Source: Arachis hypogaea
Taxonomy: Eukaryota > Streptophyta > Magnoliopsida > Fabales > Fabaceae
Reading direction: 5' to 3'
NCBI RefSeq assembly: GCF_003086295.3
Contig: NC_092045.1
Span: 27,694,022 to 27,758,021 of the forward strand
Length of the DNA stretch: 64,000 nucleotides
In this document: piece after piece, positions 48,780 to 59,610 of the stretch
Layout: each line of letters begins with the position of its first letter
How positions within the stretch are numbered: the first letter of the stretch is position 1
Translations under genes and position numbers: made by a program
Notes under the pieces: model-generated
Told to the model about the DNA's origin: nothing
What the model saw: the letters and a program-made list of their open reading frames with translations, nothing else
Database searches by the model: none

Positions 48780-49262
48780 TCATGAACCAGATTTTGGTTT
48801 GGCGAATTTGTGTAAAATTTTCCTCACCATGGCTTAATTAAGTGATTTGCCCAATAAAATATGAACAATACTAAATCAGAATTTATTATTTTAACTATCG
48901 GTTTTGGTCATTAATTCAATTCTTTTAGTTTAATAATTTAACAAGGGGATGCTCTCACAAAGTTAGAAAAAACGTCTTTTTATAAAGATGCCTACGTGTC
49001 GTCATATGATTGGACGTTTTTAGTGAACCGATTTTTTATAAATTTTTTAATTAACCGAAATAAAACCAATTTCAATATTTTAAAATTCGGTCAGACCGAC
49101 CGGTTTAACCGGTTCAATCGAAAACCGAGTTAAAAAATGGTCGGATCCACTTTCCAAATCCACCCCTTCCCCCTTACACCCACCCATTTCCCCCAGCACC
49201 CACCCCACCCCCCAATACGTGAATCATATATCACTATCACCTGAAGTCTGAACCCATAGCAC
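48780..49262. other. Non-coding region upstream of GC-rich leader (block C)
   Basis: Counterpart of 19740-20199, with the same GATGCTCTCACAAAG start and AACGTC hairpin. Confidence 0.35.
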
Positions 49263-49484
49263 CTTCCCAACTCACCCTACCAAAACCCTAAGTTCTCCCT
49301 GCAACGGGTCTGCCGCGGTGCCGCTGCCGTCCGTGCTGTCGGCGCCTCTGCTTCCTCTATCATAGTTTGGCGTCCTCCTTCCCCCTGTCGCCGTCCTCTC
49401 TGGATTCTCTCGAACTTGGAGCAGCTCGCCGCTGTGTCACCACTCGCTGTCATCTCGCCGGGCGCCGTCCATGTCGCCGTCGAA
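49263..49484 (+). promoter_or_regulatory. Putative 5' UTR exon of the FRS gene (inferred)
   Basis: CT- and CCG-rich leader with AAAACCCTAAG, then ATGTCGCCGTCGAAG and donor GTTAGCGG. The proposed intron runs from 49487 to just before 54083; its middle is occupied by the minus-strand fibrillin pseudogene. Support is the 66-bp near-identical intron segment at 49692-49757 and 53898-53963. No transcript evidence. Confidence 0.45.
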
Positions 49485-49749
49485 GGTTAGCGGCACTGTC
49501 TTCACTTCTTCGGTTCTTCTCTTCCTTTTATGTCCTGTTGTTGATTTTTGAATGTGGCCTTGTTGATTTTTGAATGTGAAACTGTGACTGGGTTAATGAA
49601 AAATCAAATAATTGATTTTGTGCTGTTGCTCTTTTTTTAATTCCTGAAGCTTTTGTTGAAATTTTCTTGCTGCTGCTAAAAATAGAAATCAAATCATTAC
49701 TGAAATTTCTGTTTAGCTTTATTGATTTAAGGTTTAGTGTGATTAGGGA

Positions 49750-50010
49750 TTACTTGTTACTGATTTGTGACGATTGTTGCTGAATGCTAAAAATGGAAAT
49801 CAAATCAAGTGTTGTTTGCCTGAATCTCTTGGTCTCAGTTTGTATGTCCATGAAGGGCTTCTTCTCCATGTTTTCCTTTTTGCATTCCAACATCCTTTGC
49901 CTCCTCACCGTCGCTATCGCTGCCACCTTGTCCTTTGGTTCTTGGTGTTTCGCCTCTTCCTGCACGAAACCTCTGTATAAGTTAGGAATGTTCTGCAGTG
50001 TGGACTCCAA
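49750..50010 (-). CDS. Short conserved ORF (86 aa), block C
   Basis: Copy of 20670-20930 with three residue changes (E-to-K, I-to-M, K-to-Q). Function unknown; coding status doubtful. Confidence 0.25.
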   Translation of the reverse strand: MESTLQNIPNLYRGFVQEEAKHQEPKDKVAAIATVRRQRMLECKKENMEKKPFMDIQTETKRFRQTTLDLISIFSIQQQSSQISNK

Positions 50011-50712
50011 ATTTTAACTTTGTAGGGAGTACAAGGCTGTCCAAAAGATTTTACTCAGGGACCACTTATTCAAAACGCAGTTGAAGCATAAAAAAGTAAA
50101 TAACTAAACAAAGCATGAAGCAAAGATCATAATAAACCACACTCAAAAGCCTTCAAATATAGGGAAAAAAACAACACAGGAAAAAGAAAATCTATGAATA
50201 AACTATAACAACCAAGTCTTGTCCAATAGATGTCTAGATGAGTCAGTTATGGCCTGATTTGATAAAACTTTAACTTTTCAAGATTTGTATTAGCTATGTT
50301 TGGTAAATTAAAATAAAAGTAACTTTTAATATGCATAAGCTACAAAAAAATGCATTTGGTAAAATTACTTTACCATTAGTGAGTACTAATACTCGCAATG
50401 CAACAGTAATTATAATCAATATATCACAAATTTTCACCACTAGTTTCTATCAAGAAAAAAAAGATGACAAAACACTTAAAAATGGATTAATAAAAATATA
50501 CATGTGTAACTCAAACCTATTGAGTTATGTTAAGACGACATAACCTTTTTAAACTCATCTTTAACTCCTTATTCATTCACTAAAGGATGGATGAAGAGTG
50601 AACCCACCATCAAAGCAAGTTCCACACTCTATCTTATGATGATGTAGTGATGAGTTAAAGTATGAGTTTTTAAAAATTGTCACCCCAATATTTATCGTAA
50701 ATAAAATGCTAC
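50011..50712. other. Intergenic, no gene recognised (block C)
   Basis: Counterpart of 20931-21633. Confidence 0.5.
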
Positions 50713-51560
50713 TTAACCTTGAGGATTACGACTTATATCTTCAATTTTTTCCAGCACAAAGATATTACCCTTGTTATCCCTTCCAATCCTTATGGTGTCA
50801 TCAACATATCTATGAGAAAGATTGAAATAAGAAACAACAAGAATTTTCATCAATGATAGAATAACAGACAGAGAAAAACAGCAAGTTTCACAGCCCTTTA
50901 GTTTGTCCATGATATGATCTTAGGATACGTGATTTCCAACCATCCCTCTGGATTGAAGATGCCCAATAGAAGATTATAGTTTTTCCGGAATACATGCATC
51001 AGCTGTGAATGCAAGGAAGAAAGTAATTTGAACTTGGAAAAATCAGACAAATATTCAAATATGATTAATTAGGCTAGAGAAAAAATGCAGTATCTAATAG
51101 CATTACCTGATCAGGAGTAATGGTGGATCTTTCAAAGTTAATGTCAACCCTCTGTGAATTTCAAGTATTATCTAATTAGGTAGTTACTCAGCAGCAATAG
51201 TTATAGATTACAGAGAGATAAATTAAGATTGGTCAAACAAGAAGGTAGAGCTTTAACTGTTGCTGAAGCAATCTTGAAAGAAGCCTCAATACTAAGCTGT
51301 CCTGACAACAAACTCAACTCCTTTGCACTGAACTCGACCACGTTAACTGCTTTGCTCTCCATTTTAGAATCAAATGACCAATGCTCAAACTCAGTAGAGA
51401 AAAGTTACAAAGATGAAATACTGGAAACACAGTTTGCATCTTCTAATGTCAAAAGTTATATACAATCTCTCTACTCAAAATTTTGTAGTTTGTACCTTGG
51501 CTATGTCAATGGTTTGAAAAAACTCATCCAATGAGATAAAGTCTCTGAGGCCTAACTTGG

Positions 51561-52630
51561 GGCTTTTTTCTCTAAATACGCATGAAAAAATGATTTATTC
51601 CCTAAATACGCATGGTTTAAAACTGTGCTCAAAATACGCAAACCCATCTTATTCCTGTCAACCACGAAATGGATTTTAACTCCATTTCACAAGAAGCGCC
51701 CACAAAATGGACCTGCTACGTGTCAGAGAGCAACTCAAACCCGCCTTCCACGAAATAGAACATATCACAGAGAACATCCACAAAATGGAAGCATGAGATA
51801 TTAGAACTAAATACGAATTAAAACAATATGATGGTAGACATCTAATTTTTCAAATATTTTATTATATTTTTATTATTTTTTGTTAATATAAGTTTTTTTA
51901 TCCTTTACTGCATTGTATTTATGTTGTATATGAAATTTTTTTATTTGATTTTATTCATATGTATTTTTTATTGTATTTTAACCATAAATAATGAAAATTT
52001 ATAGTTCAAAATAATACTAAATTAAAGAATACCGACAGTGCTAAAAAAATTATAAAATATTTTTTATTTAAAATTATAAAATTGATAATACTCTCTTTTA
52101 TATTTTTATTTTTTATTGTATTTATTTTATTTATATGATAAATATCTTTTATATTATTTTTGTTAGTGTTCTGATTTTGCATACATATAAAAAAAATTAT
52201 TTAAATTTTATTTATTTATATATAAAAATTCTGATAAACATTTTTAATATATTTGATCAGTATAGCTCTTATGCTTACCACCGGATTGTTACAAATTATA
52301 TTTAGAGAAGATAGGAAAATTTCAAATTGACAAGTGCCATTGGAATTTTTTTGGGAGTAAAAAAAAAGAAAAATAAATATAATAAGATATTATATGAATT
52401 TTGTTTTCGCCTAGATATAATATATTATAAAATTCAATAGTATCATTTAATTTATATAATCAACTAGAATAAGATTTTGTTATTATTATTGTTTAGTAAT
52501 GTAAAAGAATTTTATATAAATAAATAACCGTATTAAAATTTATTATTTAAAATATTATCTAAACATATAAATTTAATTGGATATTCGTCGAAAAAAAATT
52601 TACACTCTCATGCATCAAAATTAAATTTTT

Positions 52631-52698
<68 letters not shown>

Positions 52699-52992
52699 TA
52701 TTGTTGTTCTTAGTTTGATGTCTACCATCAGTTTGTTTTGATTCAGTTCTAATATCTCACGCTTTCATTTCATGGATGCCTCCTGTGATATGCTCCATTT
52801 TGTGGAAGGGAAACTTGAGTTGGTCTCTGACATGTAGCAGTCCCATTTCGTGGGCATTTCGTGTGAAATGAAGTTAAAATCCATTTCATGGTCGGCAGAA
52901 ATGAAATGGGTCTGCGTATTTTGAGCACAGTTTCAAACCATGCGCATTTAGGGAATAAATCAATTTTTCATGCGTATTTAGATAAAAAAGCC
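51561..52992. mobile_element. Non-autonomous Mutator-like element (long TIRs) in a fibrillin exon
   Basis: Left end GGCTTTTTTCTCTAAATACG and right end CGTATTTAGATAAAAAAGCC are inverted repeats; similarity extends ~280 bp inward on each side (GTGCTCAAAATACGCA, CCACGAAATGGATTTTAACT and their complements). It is flanked by a 10-bp target duplication with one mismatch, CCTAACTTGG (51551-51560) and CCTCACTTGG (52993-53002), as expected for MULEs (9-11 bp). The ~870-bp centre is AT-rich with a (TA)n tract and no transposase. Excising the element and one duplicate restores the fibrillin frame. Confidence 0.92.
52630..52695. repeat. (TA)n microsatellite inside the MULE
   Basis: About 65 bp of AT dinucleotides near the inner edge of the right inverted repeat. 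Confidence 0.95.
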
Positions 52993-53560
52993 CCTCACTT
53001 GGTTCTCTTTGATCTCAGAATTGTGATTGTGCTATAAACAAGCCTCCAGCACCCAGCCACCTTCCATGTAATAGAAATTATTGATAGGGATAGATCATAA
53101 CTTGCAATCACAATCAGATATCAGATAATTTAGGCGGAGTTGAAGTTACCTTTTCTAGTTCTAGAGTTGGCTCTGGAGTTGGATTCTAAGATTCTAGCTG
53201 CTGCACCAAACTCTCAATTTCAAATTTCTTGGCAGATGGGAGTCCAAAAATTCCCCTGTTGATTCCTTGAAACATATTTTTTAGTGCAATTGATTTCAAA
53301 CATATCACATACCCTTTCTTCATGGTTAAACAATGCTAAAAGCTTATAATGAAAAAGAAAATGAAAAAGTAAATTCAATATTGTTGAAATGGGATACCTA
53401 TTCAATGTTAAAGTTTTGTACCCCAACTTTAACTATGGTGAAGGATCTAGACCAGAGAGGTCTGTCACCAATTCTCATGGTGTCCATCCTTGAAAGATTT
53501 TCAGGCGCCTCTATCTTATTTTTGTTGATAAAGACCGTGGTTCCTATTATTAGTGCCATC

Positions 53561-54082
53561 ATTTTTGCTCTATTGAAATGCTTTGGTCTCTCACTTGCCG
53601 AACTCATTAAACTCCTTATCCTAACAGTGACGGCATGTTGGGACACATTTCCCTCTCTCAAAATCAAAGTGCAAGTGTTGCAAAAATAACAAAACTCAAA
53701 CCAGGAAAAAATTTCGAGTAAAAATGTAAAATTGTAAAATTTAACTATTTAAGTTAATAAGTTTTTATGCAGATTAAGTTCAATGGAAGAAGATTGCATC
53801 AGTATTCCTAGATTACTTTTAAGATTGCTTCCACCTTTTAACAATTTTCATCATCTAAATCAAGCATCCTCAAGTCAAAAAAGAAATTAAAAACATGAAT
53901 CATTATTGAAATATTTGTTTAGCTTTATTGATTTCAGGTTTAGTGTGATTAGGGATTACTTGTAATTATAACAACGAGCATTAGTCAGTCACTTTCAAAG
54001 GTTTTAATTAATTAATACTAATAGCATTTAATCAAAAATTGTTATTCATTGCCCTTTGATTATTTCATCTTAAAAGGGTGCA
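53561..54082. other. FRS upstream / intron sequence, no gene seen
   Basis: Contains 53898-53963, a near copy (4 mismatches in 66) of 49692-49757. An open frame on the plus strand (53333-53689) is antisense to the fibrillin transit exon. Confidence 0.5.
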
Positions 54083-54841
54083 ATGGATGTTGACTCGGAA
54101 CCACTCAGTTCACAAGACAATGTCGAAGATCCCATGATGACTAGTGTGGAAGAAAATGTTAACTGCACTTGTGATTGTGGTGGCAGCAGTAGTAAGTGTG
54201 TGACTGTGACGGCCGATGATATTATAAACCAGACCTTTGAAACATCAGATGCAGCTTATAACTTGTATGTACGTTATGCGAGTGTCTCGGGTTTGGAGTT
54301 TGCAAAGGTGATACAGCACGTGGAAAAGATGAAACACAACGCAGAAGGAGGTTTTTTTGCAGCAAGGAAGGAAAGAGAGCCGAGAAATACATATCTAGTT
54401 TGAGTAGGAAGCGGGAGCATAGAGCGCTGACTCGCACTGGTTGTGAAGTCATGCTTGCGGTGTATCTTGACACTAAAACTTCGACTTGGAGGGTTAAAAA
54501 ATTAGTCGAGAAGCACAACCACGATCTTGTCCCACAATGCTTGGTACACCTAATTCCAAACCACCGAGGGTTGACTGAGCCACAAAAAGCTCAGGCGAAT
54601 ATACCATGCATGATCATGGTCTTTGCAACCTCTAAAATAATGGGACTAATGGTAGGCCAAGCCGGTGGTTATGCCAATATCGGGTTCACAAAGAAGGACC
54701 TAGATAATCACTTTCAAAGAGCTCGTCGTGCAATGCTCATTGGTGGGGATTCCAATGCGACGATTAGCTATCTACTTGGGAAAGCAGATGTCGACCCGAT
54801 GGCCATGACAAGGTACAGTGCTACTGATGAAGGTCAGCTGG
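54083..54841 (+). pseudogene. FRS-like: FAR1-RELATED SEQUENCE (FRS/FAR1-like) gene, frameshifted and truncated
   Basis: Starts MDVDSEPLSSQDN. The FAR1 DNA-binding domain follows: TFETSDAAYNLYVRYASVSG, then after a frameshift FCSKEGKRAEKY, REHRALTRTGCEVMLAVYLD, WRVKKLVEKHNHDLVP, then IMGLMVGQAGGYANIGFTKK and SYLLGKADVDPM and TDEGQL. FHY3/FAR1 proteins are nuclear transcription factors derived from Mutator transposases, acting in phytochrome A signalling and other programmes. A T-run at 54351-54357 is one base short, shifting the frame; the coding sequence ends at 54841 where a retrotransposon LTR begins. About 250 of the usual 650-850 residues remain; the transposase-like core and SWIM zinc finger are lost. 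Confidence 0.88.
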
Positions 54842-56647
54842 TGGTGGACGAAATTGTGATCACTTATTCTTTTTACTTGTAGGATGTATACTCTGAGGAC
54901 ATTGTTTATTTTCACAACTCCGTTCAACTAACCAGCAAGTGTACTGGGTCGTCCAAGTAATAAACCTTACGTGAGTAAGGGTCGAATCCACAGAGATTGT
55001 TGGTATGAAGCAAGCTATGGTCACCTTGCAAATCTCAGTTAGGCAGGTTAAAAATGGTTTATGGGTTTTCGAAGATAAAAATAAGAAAATAGATTATATG
55101 TAAAATAAAGGGATAGAATACTTATGCAGATTCATTGGTGGGAATTTCAGATAAGCGGATGGAGATGCTGTAGAGCTCTCGGACGCCTGCTCTTCTACTG
55201 CTTCTAATCAGTCCTTCTTACTCCTTTCCATGGCAAGCTTTGTATAGGGGTTCACCATCAACTGTGGCTACTTTTATTCCTCACGGGGAAATAACCTGTG
55301 CGGCTGTCACTCGCACAGCTAACCAGTCTGGAGGCATCACCCATGGCTGATGGCTACATCCCATCCTCGCAGTGAAAACTATGCTAACGCACTCTGTCAC
55401 AGTACGGCTAATCACCGGTTGGTTCCCGCTCCTACTGGAATAGAATCCCTCTTTTGCGTCTGTCACTAATGCCCAGCAGGTTAAAGTTTGAAGCACGTCA
55501 CGGTCATTCATTACCGGAATCCTACTCGGAATACCACAGACAAGGTGAGACTTTCCGGATTCCCAGGATCCTACTCGGAATACCACAGACAAGGTGAGAC
55601 TTTCCGGATCCTCATAAATGCCGCCATCTATCTAGCTTATACCACGAAGATTCTGTTGGGGAATCTAAGAGATATACATTCAAGCTCTGTTGCATGTAGA
55701 ACGGACATGGTTGTCAATCACGCGCATTCATAAGTGAGAATGATAATGAGGGTAATCTGACTCATAACATTCATCATGTTCTTGGGTACGAATGAATATC
55801 TTGGAATAAGAATAAGAGAGATTTGAATAAAAGATAATAGAATTTCATTAATACTTGAGGTACAGCAGAGCTCCACACCCTTAATCTATGGTGTGCAGAA
55901 ACTCCACCGTTGAAAATACATAAGCAAAGAGTTCAGGCATGGCCGAATGGCCAGCCCTCTCTAACGTGATCACAGGATTCAAAATACAATCCAGGATGAA
56001 ACGTGGTCAAAAAGACATCTAATACAATAGATAAATGTTCTATTTATAATAAACTAGCTCCTAGGGTTTACATGAGTAAGTAATTGATGCATAAATCCAC
56101 TTCCGGGGCCCACTTGGTGTATGCTTGGGCTGAGCTTGATCATTCCACGAGCTAAGGCATTTCTTGGCGTTAAACTTTGAGTTATGACGTGTTTTGGGCG
56201 TTTAACTCCGGATCATGACGTTTTTCTGGCGTTTAACTCCAGACAGCAGCGTGTACTTGGCGTTTAACGCCAAGTTACGTCGTCATTCTTCGAATAAAGT
56301 ATGGACTATTATATATTTCTGGAAAGCCCTGGATGTCTACTTTCCAACGCCGTTGAGAGCGCGCCAATTGGAGTTCTGTAGCTCCAGAAAATCCATTTCG
56401 AGTGCAGGGAGGTCAGATTCCAACAGCATCAGCAGTCCTTTTGTCAGCCTTCTTCAGAGTTTTGCTCAAATCCCTCAATTTCAGTCAGAATTTACCTGAA
56501 ATCACAGAAAAACACACAAACTCACAGTAAAGTCCAGAAATGTTAATTTAACATAAAAACTAATGAAAACATCCCTAAAAGTAGCTTAAACTTACTAAAA
56601 ACTATATAAAAACAATGCCAAAAAGCGTATAAATTATCCGCTCATCA
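54842..56647 (-). repeat. 3' LTR of the Athila-like element (1806 bp)
   Basis: In element sense it starts TGATGAGCGGATAATTTATA and ends TTTCGTCCACCA. It contains a ~45-bp direct duplication (ATCCTACTCGGAATACCACA, at ~55519 and ~55568) and several GGCGTTTAACTCC or GGCGTTTAACGCC palindromes (56160-56280). Confidence 0.88.
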
Positions 56648-57681
56648 CAACACCAAACTTAAATTGTTGCTTGTCCCCAAGCAACTGAAAATCAAATAGG
56701 ATAAAAAGAAGAGAATATACTATAAAGTCCAAAATATCAATGAATATTAATTTAATTAGATGAGCGGGACTTGTAGCTTTTTGCTTCTGAACAGTTTTGG
56801 CATCTCACTTTTTCCTTTGTAGTTCAGAGTGATTGGTGTCTCTAGGAACTTAGAATTTCAGATAGTGTTATTGACTTTCCTAGTTAGGCATGTTGATTCT
56901 TGAACACAGCTACTTATGAGTCTTGGCTGTGGCCCTAAGCACTTTGTCTTCCAGTATTACCACCGGATACACAAATGCCACAGACACATAACTGGGTGAA
57001 CCTTTTCAGATTGTGACTCAGCTTTGCTAAAGTCCCCAGTTAGTGGTGTCCAGAGCTCTTAAGCACACTCTTTAGCTTTGGATCACGACTTTAACCATTC
57101 AGTCTCAAGCTTTTCACTTGGACCTTCATGACACAAGCACATGAATAGGGACAGCTTGATTTAGCCGCTTAGGCCTGGATTTTAATTTCCTTGGGCCCTC
57201 CTATCCATTAATGCTCAAAGCCTTGGATCTTTGCTAAAAATTTTCGCCACTTTTCTTCTCTTTTTTTTTTTTGCTGCTTTTTCTTGCTTCAAGAATCAAT
57301 TTCATGATGTTTTTCAGATCATCAATAACATTTCTCTTTGTTCATCATTCTTTCAAGCACCAACAATTTTAACACTCATAAACAACAAGATCAAAAATAT
57401 GCACTGTTCATTCATTCATTCAGAAAACAAAAATTATTGCCACCACATCAATATAATTAAATTAAATTCACTAATAATTTCGAAAATTATGTACTTCTTG
57501 TTCTTTTGAATTAAAACATTTTTCTTTTAAGAGAGGTGAAAGACTAATGGATTTTATTCATAGCTTTAAGGCATGGTTACACACTAATGATCATGAAGTA
57601 GAGACACAAAAAGCATAGACAAACATAATACTTAAAAACAGAAAACAGAAAGAAAATAAAGAACAAGGAATGAATCCACCT
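56648..57681 (-). other. Element 3' non-coding region with polypurine tract
   Basis: Next to the LTR, in element sense, is CAATTTAAGTTTGGTGTTG, the likely polypurine region. Just upstream is a hairpin GCTTGGGGACAAGC. The rest is T-rich in plus sense, with no frame that looks real. Confidence 0.55.
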
Positions 57682-58818
57682 CTAGTGGCGTCTTCTTCTT
57701 GAAGGACCAATGATGTTCTTCAACTCTTCTATGTCCCTTCCTTGCCTTTGTTGCTCCTCCCTCATAGCTCTTTGATCTTCTCTTATTTCTTGGAGAGTGA
57801 GGGCGTGTTCATGGTGTTCCACCCTTAGTTGTTCCACATTATGGCTCAAGTCTTCTAAGGAGGTACTGAGTTGCTCCCAATAGTTGTTAGGAGGAAAGTG
57901 CATTCCATGAGGCATTTGTTGATGAACTTCCTCATGTTCTCCTTGGGGGCCGTGAGGAATTTCCCTTGTTTGCTCCATCCTCTTCTTGGTGATGGGTTTG
58001 TCTTCTTCAATGGAGACATCTCCATCTATGATAACTCCGACTGAATAACATAGATGGCATATGAGGTGGGGGAAGGCTAGCCGTGCCATGTATGAAGGCT
58101 TGTCGGCTATTTTGTAGAGTTCATTGGATATGACTTCATGAACTTCCACTTCCTCTCCAATCATGATGCTATGAATCATGATGGCCCGATCCACAGTAAC
58201 TTCAGATCGGTTGCTTGTAGGGATGATGGATCTTTGGATGAACTCCAACCATCCTCTAGCTACAGGCTTGAGGTCCAGTCTTCTTAGTTGGACTGGTTTG
58301 CCTTTGGAGTCTACTCTCCATTGGGCGCCTTCCACACAAATGTCCATTAGGACTTGGTCCAACCTTTGATTGAAGTTGACCCTCCTTGTGTAGGGGCGTT
58401 CATCACCTTGCATCATGGGTAGATGAAACGCCAACCTCACATTTTCCGGACTGAAATCTAAGTATTTCCCCCGAACCATTGTGAGATAGTTCTTTGGATT
58501 CGGGTTCATACTTTGATCATGGTTCCTAGTGATCCATGCATTAGCATAGAACTCTTGAACCATCAATATTCCGACTTGTTGCATGGGGTTGGTTATGACT
58601 TCCCACCCTCTTCTTTGGATCTCATGTCGGATTTCCGGATACTCATTCTTTTTGAGCTTGAAAGGGACCTCGGGGATCACCTTCTTCTTTGCCACAACAT
58701 CATAGAAGTGGTCTTGGTGGCTCTTGGAGATGAATCTCTCCTTCTCCCATGACTCGGAAGTGGAAGCTTTTGCTTTCCCTTTTCCTTTTCTTGAGGAAAC
58801 TCCGGTCTTGGGTGCCAT
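57682..58818 (-). CDS. Retrotransposon 3' ORF, putative plant transposon protein
   Basis: 378 codons, intact, starting MAPKTGVSSRKGKGKAKAST. The body contains KKVIPEVPFKLKKNEYPEI, RRGWEVITNPMQQVGILMVQ, EFYANAW and RGKYLDFSPENVRLAFHLP, characteristic of the putative-plant-transposon domain found at the 3' (env-like) position of Athila-type elements and their non-autonomous relatives. The C-terminus (EQLSTSLEDLSHNVEQLRV, then an EEQQRQGRDIEELKNI run) predicts a coiled coil, and the last residues RRRRH are basic. No catalytic motif recognised. The only long undamaged frame in the window. Confidence 0.8.
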   Translation of the reverse strand: MAPKTGVSSRKGKGKAKASTSESWEKERFISKSHQDHFYDVVAKKKVIPEVPFKLKKNEYPEIRHEIQRRGWEVITNPMQQVGILMVQEFYANAWITRNHDQSMNPNPKNYLTMVRGKYLDFSPENVRLAFHLPMMQGDERPYTRRVNFNQRLDQVLMDICVEGAQWRVDSKGKPVQLRRLDLKPVARGWLEFIQRSIIPTSNRSEVTVDRAIMIHSIMIGEEVEVHEVISNELYKIADKPSYMARLAFPHLICHLCYSVGVIIDGDVSIEEDKPITKKRMEQTREIPHGPQGEHEEVHQQMPHGMHFPPNNYWEQLSTSLEDLSHNVEQLRVEHHEHALTLQEIREDQRAMREEQQRQGRDIEELKNIIGPSRRRRH

Positions 58819-59340
58819 TGATGGTGAATGAAAAATAAAAAGCTTAGGCTTTTTACCACACCAAACTTAAAATTTGCTCGTCCCGAGCAAAAAAGAAAAG
58901 AAGAGTAGAAGAAGAAGAAGAGAATATGGGAAGAGAGGGAGAAGAGGGGTTCGGCTATATGAGAGAAGAATGGGTAGTGTTGTGGGAAAAAGAAGAAGAA
59001 AGGAGAGGTATTTATAGGGAGGGGGGAGGGTTAGGTTTCGGCCATTTTGGGTGGGAAAGGGTGGGAAATTGATTTTGAATGTAATGGAGGTAAGTGGGAT
59101 TTATGGGGAAAAGGAGGTTGATGTGAATGGTGCATGGTGTAATTGGGAAGAGGAATTGATGTGATTGGTGAAGGTTTTTGGGAAGGGTGACATTGAAAAT
59201 GAGATTTGGATTAGGAGAGTGTGAATAGGATTAAAAGAAAAGGTAGGTGGGGATCCTGTGGGGTCCACAGATCCTGAGGTGGGGATCCTGTGGGGTCCAC
59301 AGGTCCTGAGGTGAAAAGAAATACCATTCCTTCACCCTAT
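58819..59340. other. Element non-coding region, GA-rich
   Basis: Upstream of the 3' ORF in element sense. It holds the hairpin TTGCTCGTCCCGAGCAA next to ACACCAAACTTAA, and a short direct repeat GGGGATCCTGTGGGGTCCAC (59250 and 59281). Confidence 0.5.
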
Positions 59341-59370
59341 AGGCGTGTAAATTGCCTTCATGCACCATTC

Positions 59371-59610
59371 TGGCGTTCAAACGCCCATTGGTGCATGTTC
59401 TGGGCGTTAAACGCCCATGTGATGCTTGTTTCTGGCGTTGAACGCCAGTTTCAAGCTTGTTTCTGGCGTTCAGCGCCAGATTGTCCTCTGCGTGCGCATC
59501 CTGACGTTAAACGCCAGGATGTTGCTTGTTTTGGGCATTCAGCGCCAGAAAGATGCTCTGTTCTGGCGTTGAACGCCAGCCAGATGCATCTTCTGGGCGT
59601 TGAACGCCAG
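59371..59610. repeat. Array of eight GGCGTT-AACGCC palindromes
   Basis: Motifs at about 59371, 59402, 59433, 59464, 59502, 59533, 59563 and 59595, i.e. every ~31 bp. Typical member TGGCGTTGAACGCCA, with variants such as GGCGTTAAACGCC, GGCGTTCAGCGCC and GACGTTAAACGCC; the linkers often contain GATGCT or GCTTGTT. Related motifs occur in the LTR at 56160-56280. Confidence 0.9.

Larger units (their letters stand above)
37219..51103. repeat. Segmental duplication block C
   Basis: Counterpart of both B (first ~6.9 kb) and A (from 37761). At 48140/48141 it passes directly from the fourth exon-1 unit into the last satellite monomer, skipping what corresponds to about 10400-19080 of A. It then follows A to 51103 and continues into fibrillin exons that A lacks. 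That continuation suggests C sits at the parental locus and A is the derived copy (inference). Confidence 0.88.
50713..53560 (-). pseudogene. FBN7-like: Fibrillin-7-like (PAP/fibrillin) gene, disrupted
   Basis: Exons in gene order: a possible transit-peptide exon within 53398-53560 (MMALIIGTTVFINKNK to QNFNIE, then TAG at the splice junction); 53150-~53265 (GINRGIFGLPSAKKFEIESL, then LES-stop-NPTPEPTLELEK); 53060-53003 joined to 51560-51496 across a transposon (VAGCWRLVYSTITILRSKR, then LGLRDFISLDEFFQTID); ~51356-51258 ([19 protein letters not shown], then [12 protein letters not shown]); 51151-51107 (RVDINFERSTITPDQ); 51002-50929; 50809-50713. This order matches the PAP/fibrillin fold of plastid lipid-associated proteins, closest from memory to fibrillin 7. 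Breaks: TAG in LES-NPTP, a Mutator-like insertion, and probably missing N-terminal sequence. Boundaries are from GT/AG sites. Confidence 0.83.

Noticed and set aside
53333..53689. 118-codon plus-strand hydrophobic ORF as a membrane protein
   Set aside because: It is antisense to the probable fibrillin transit-peptide exon and flanking intron; the minus strand fits the gene order.
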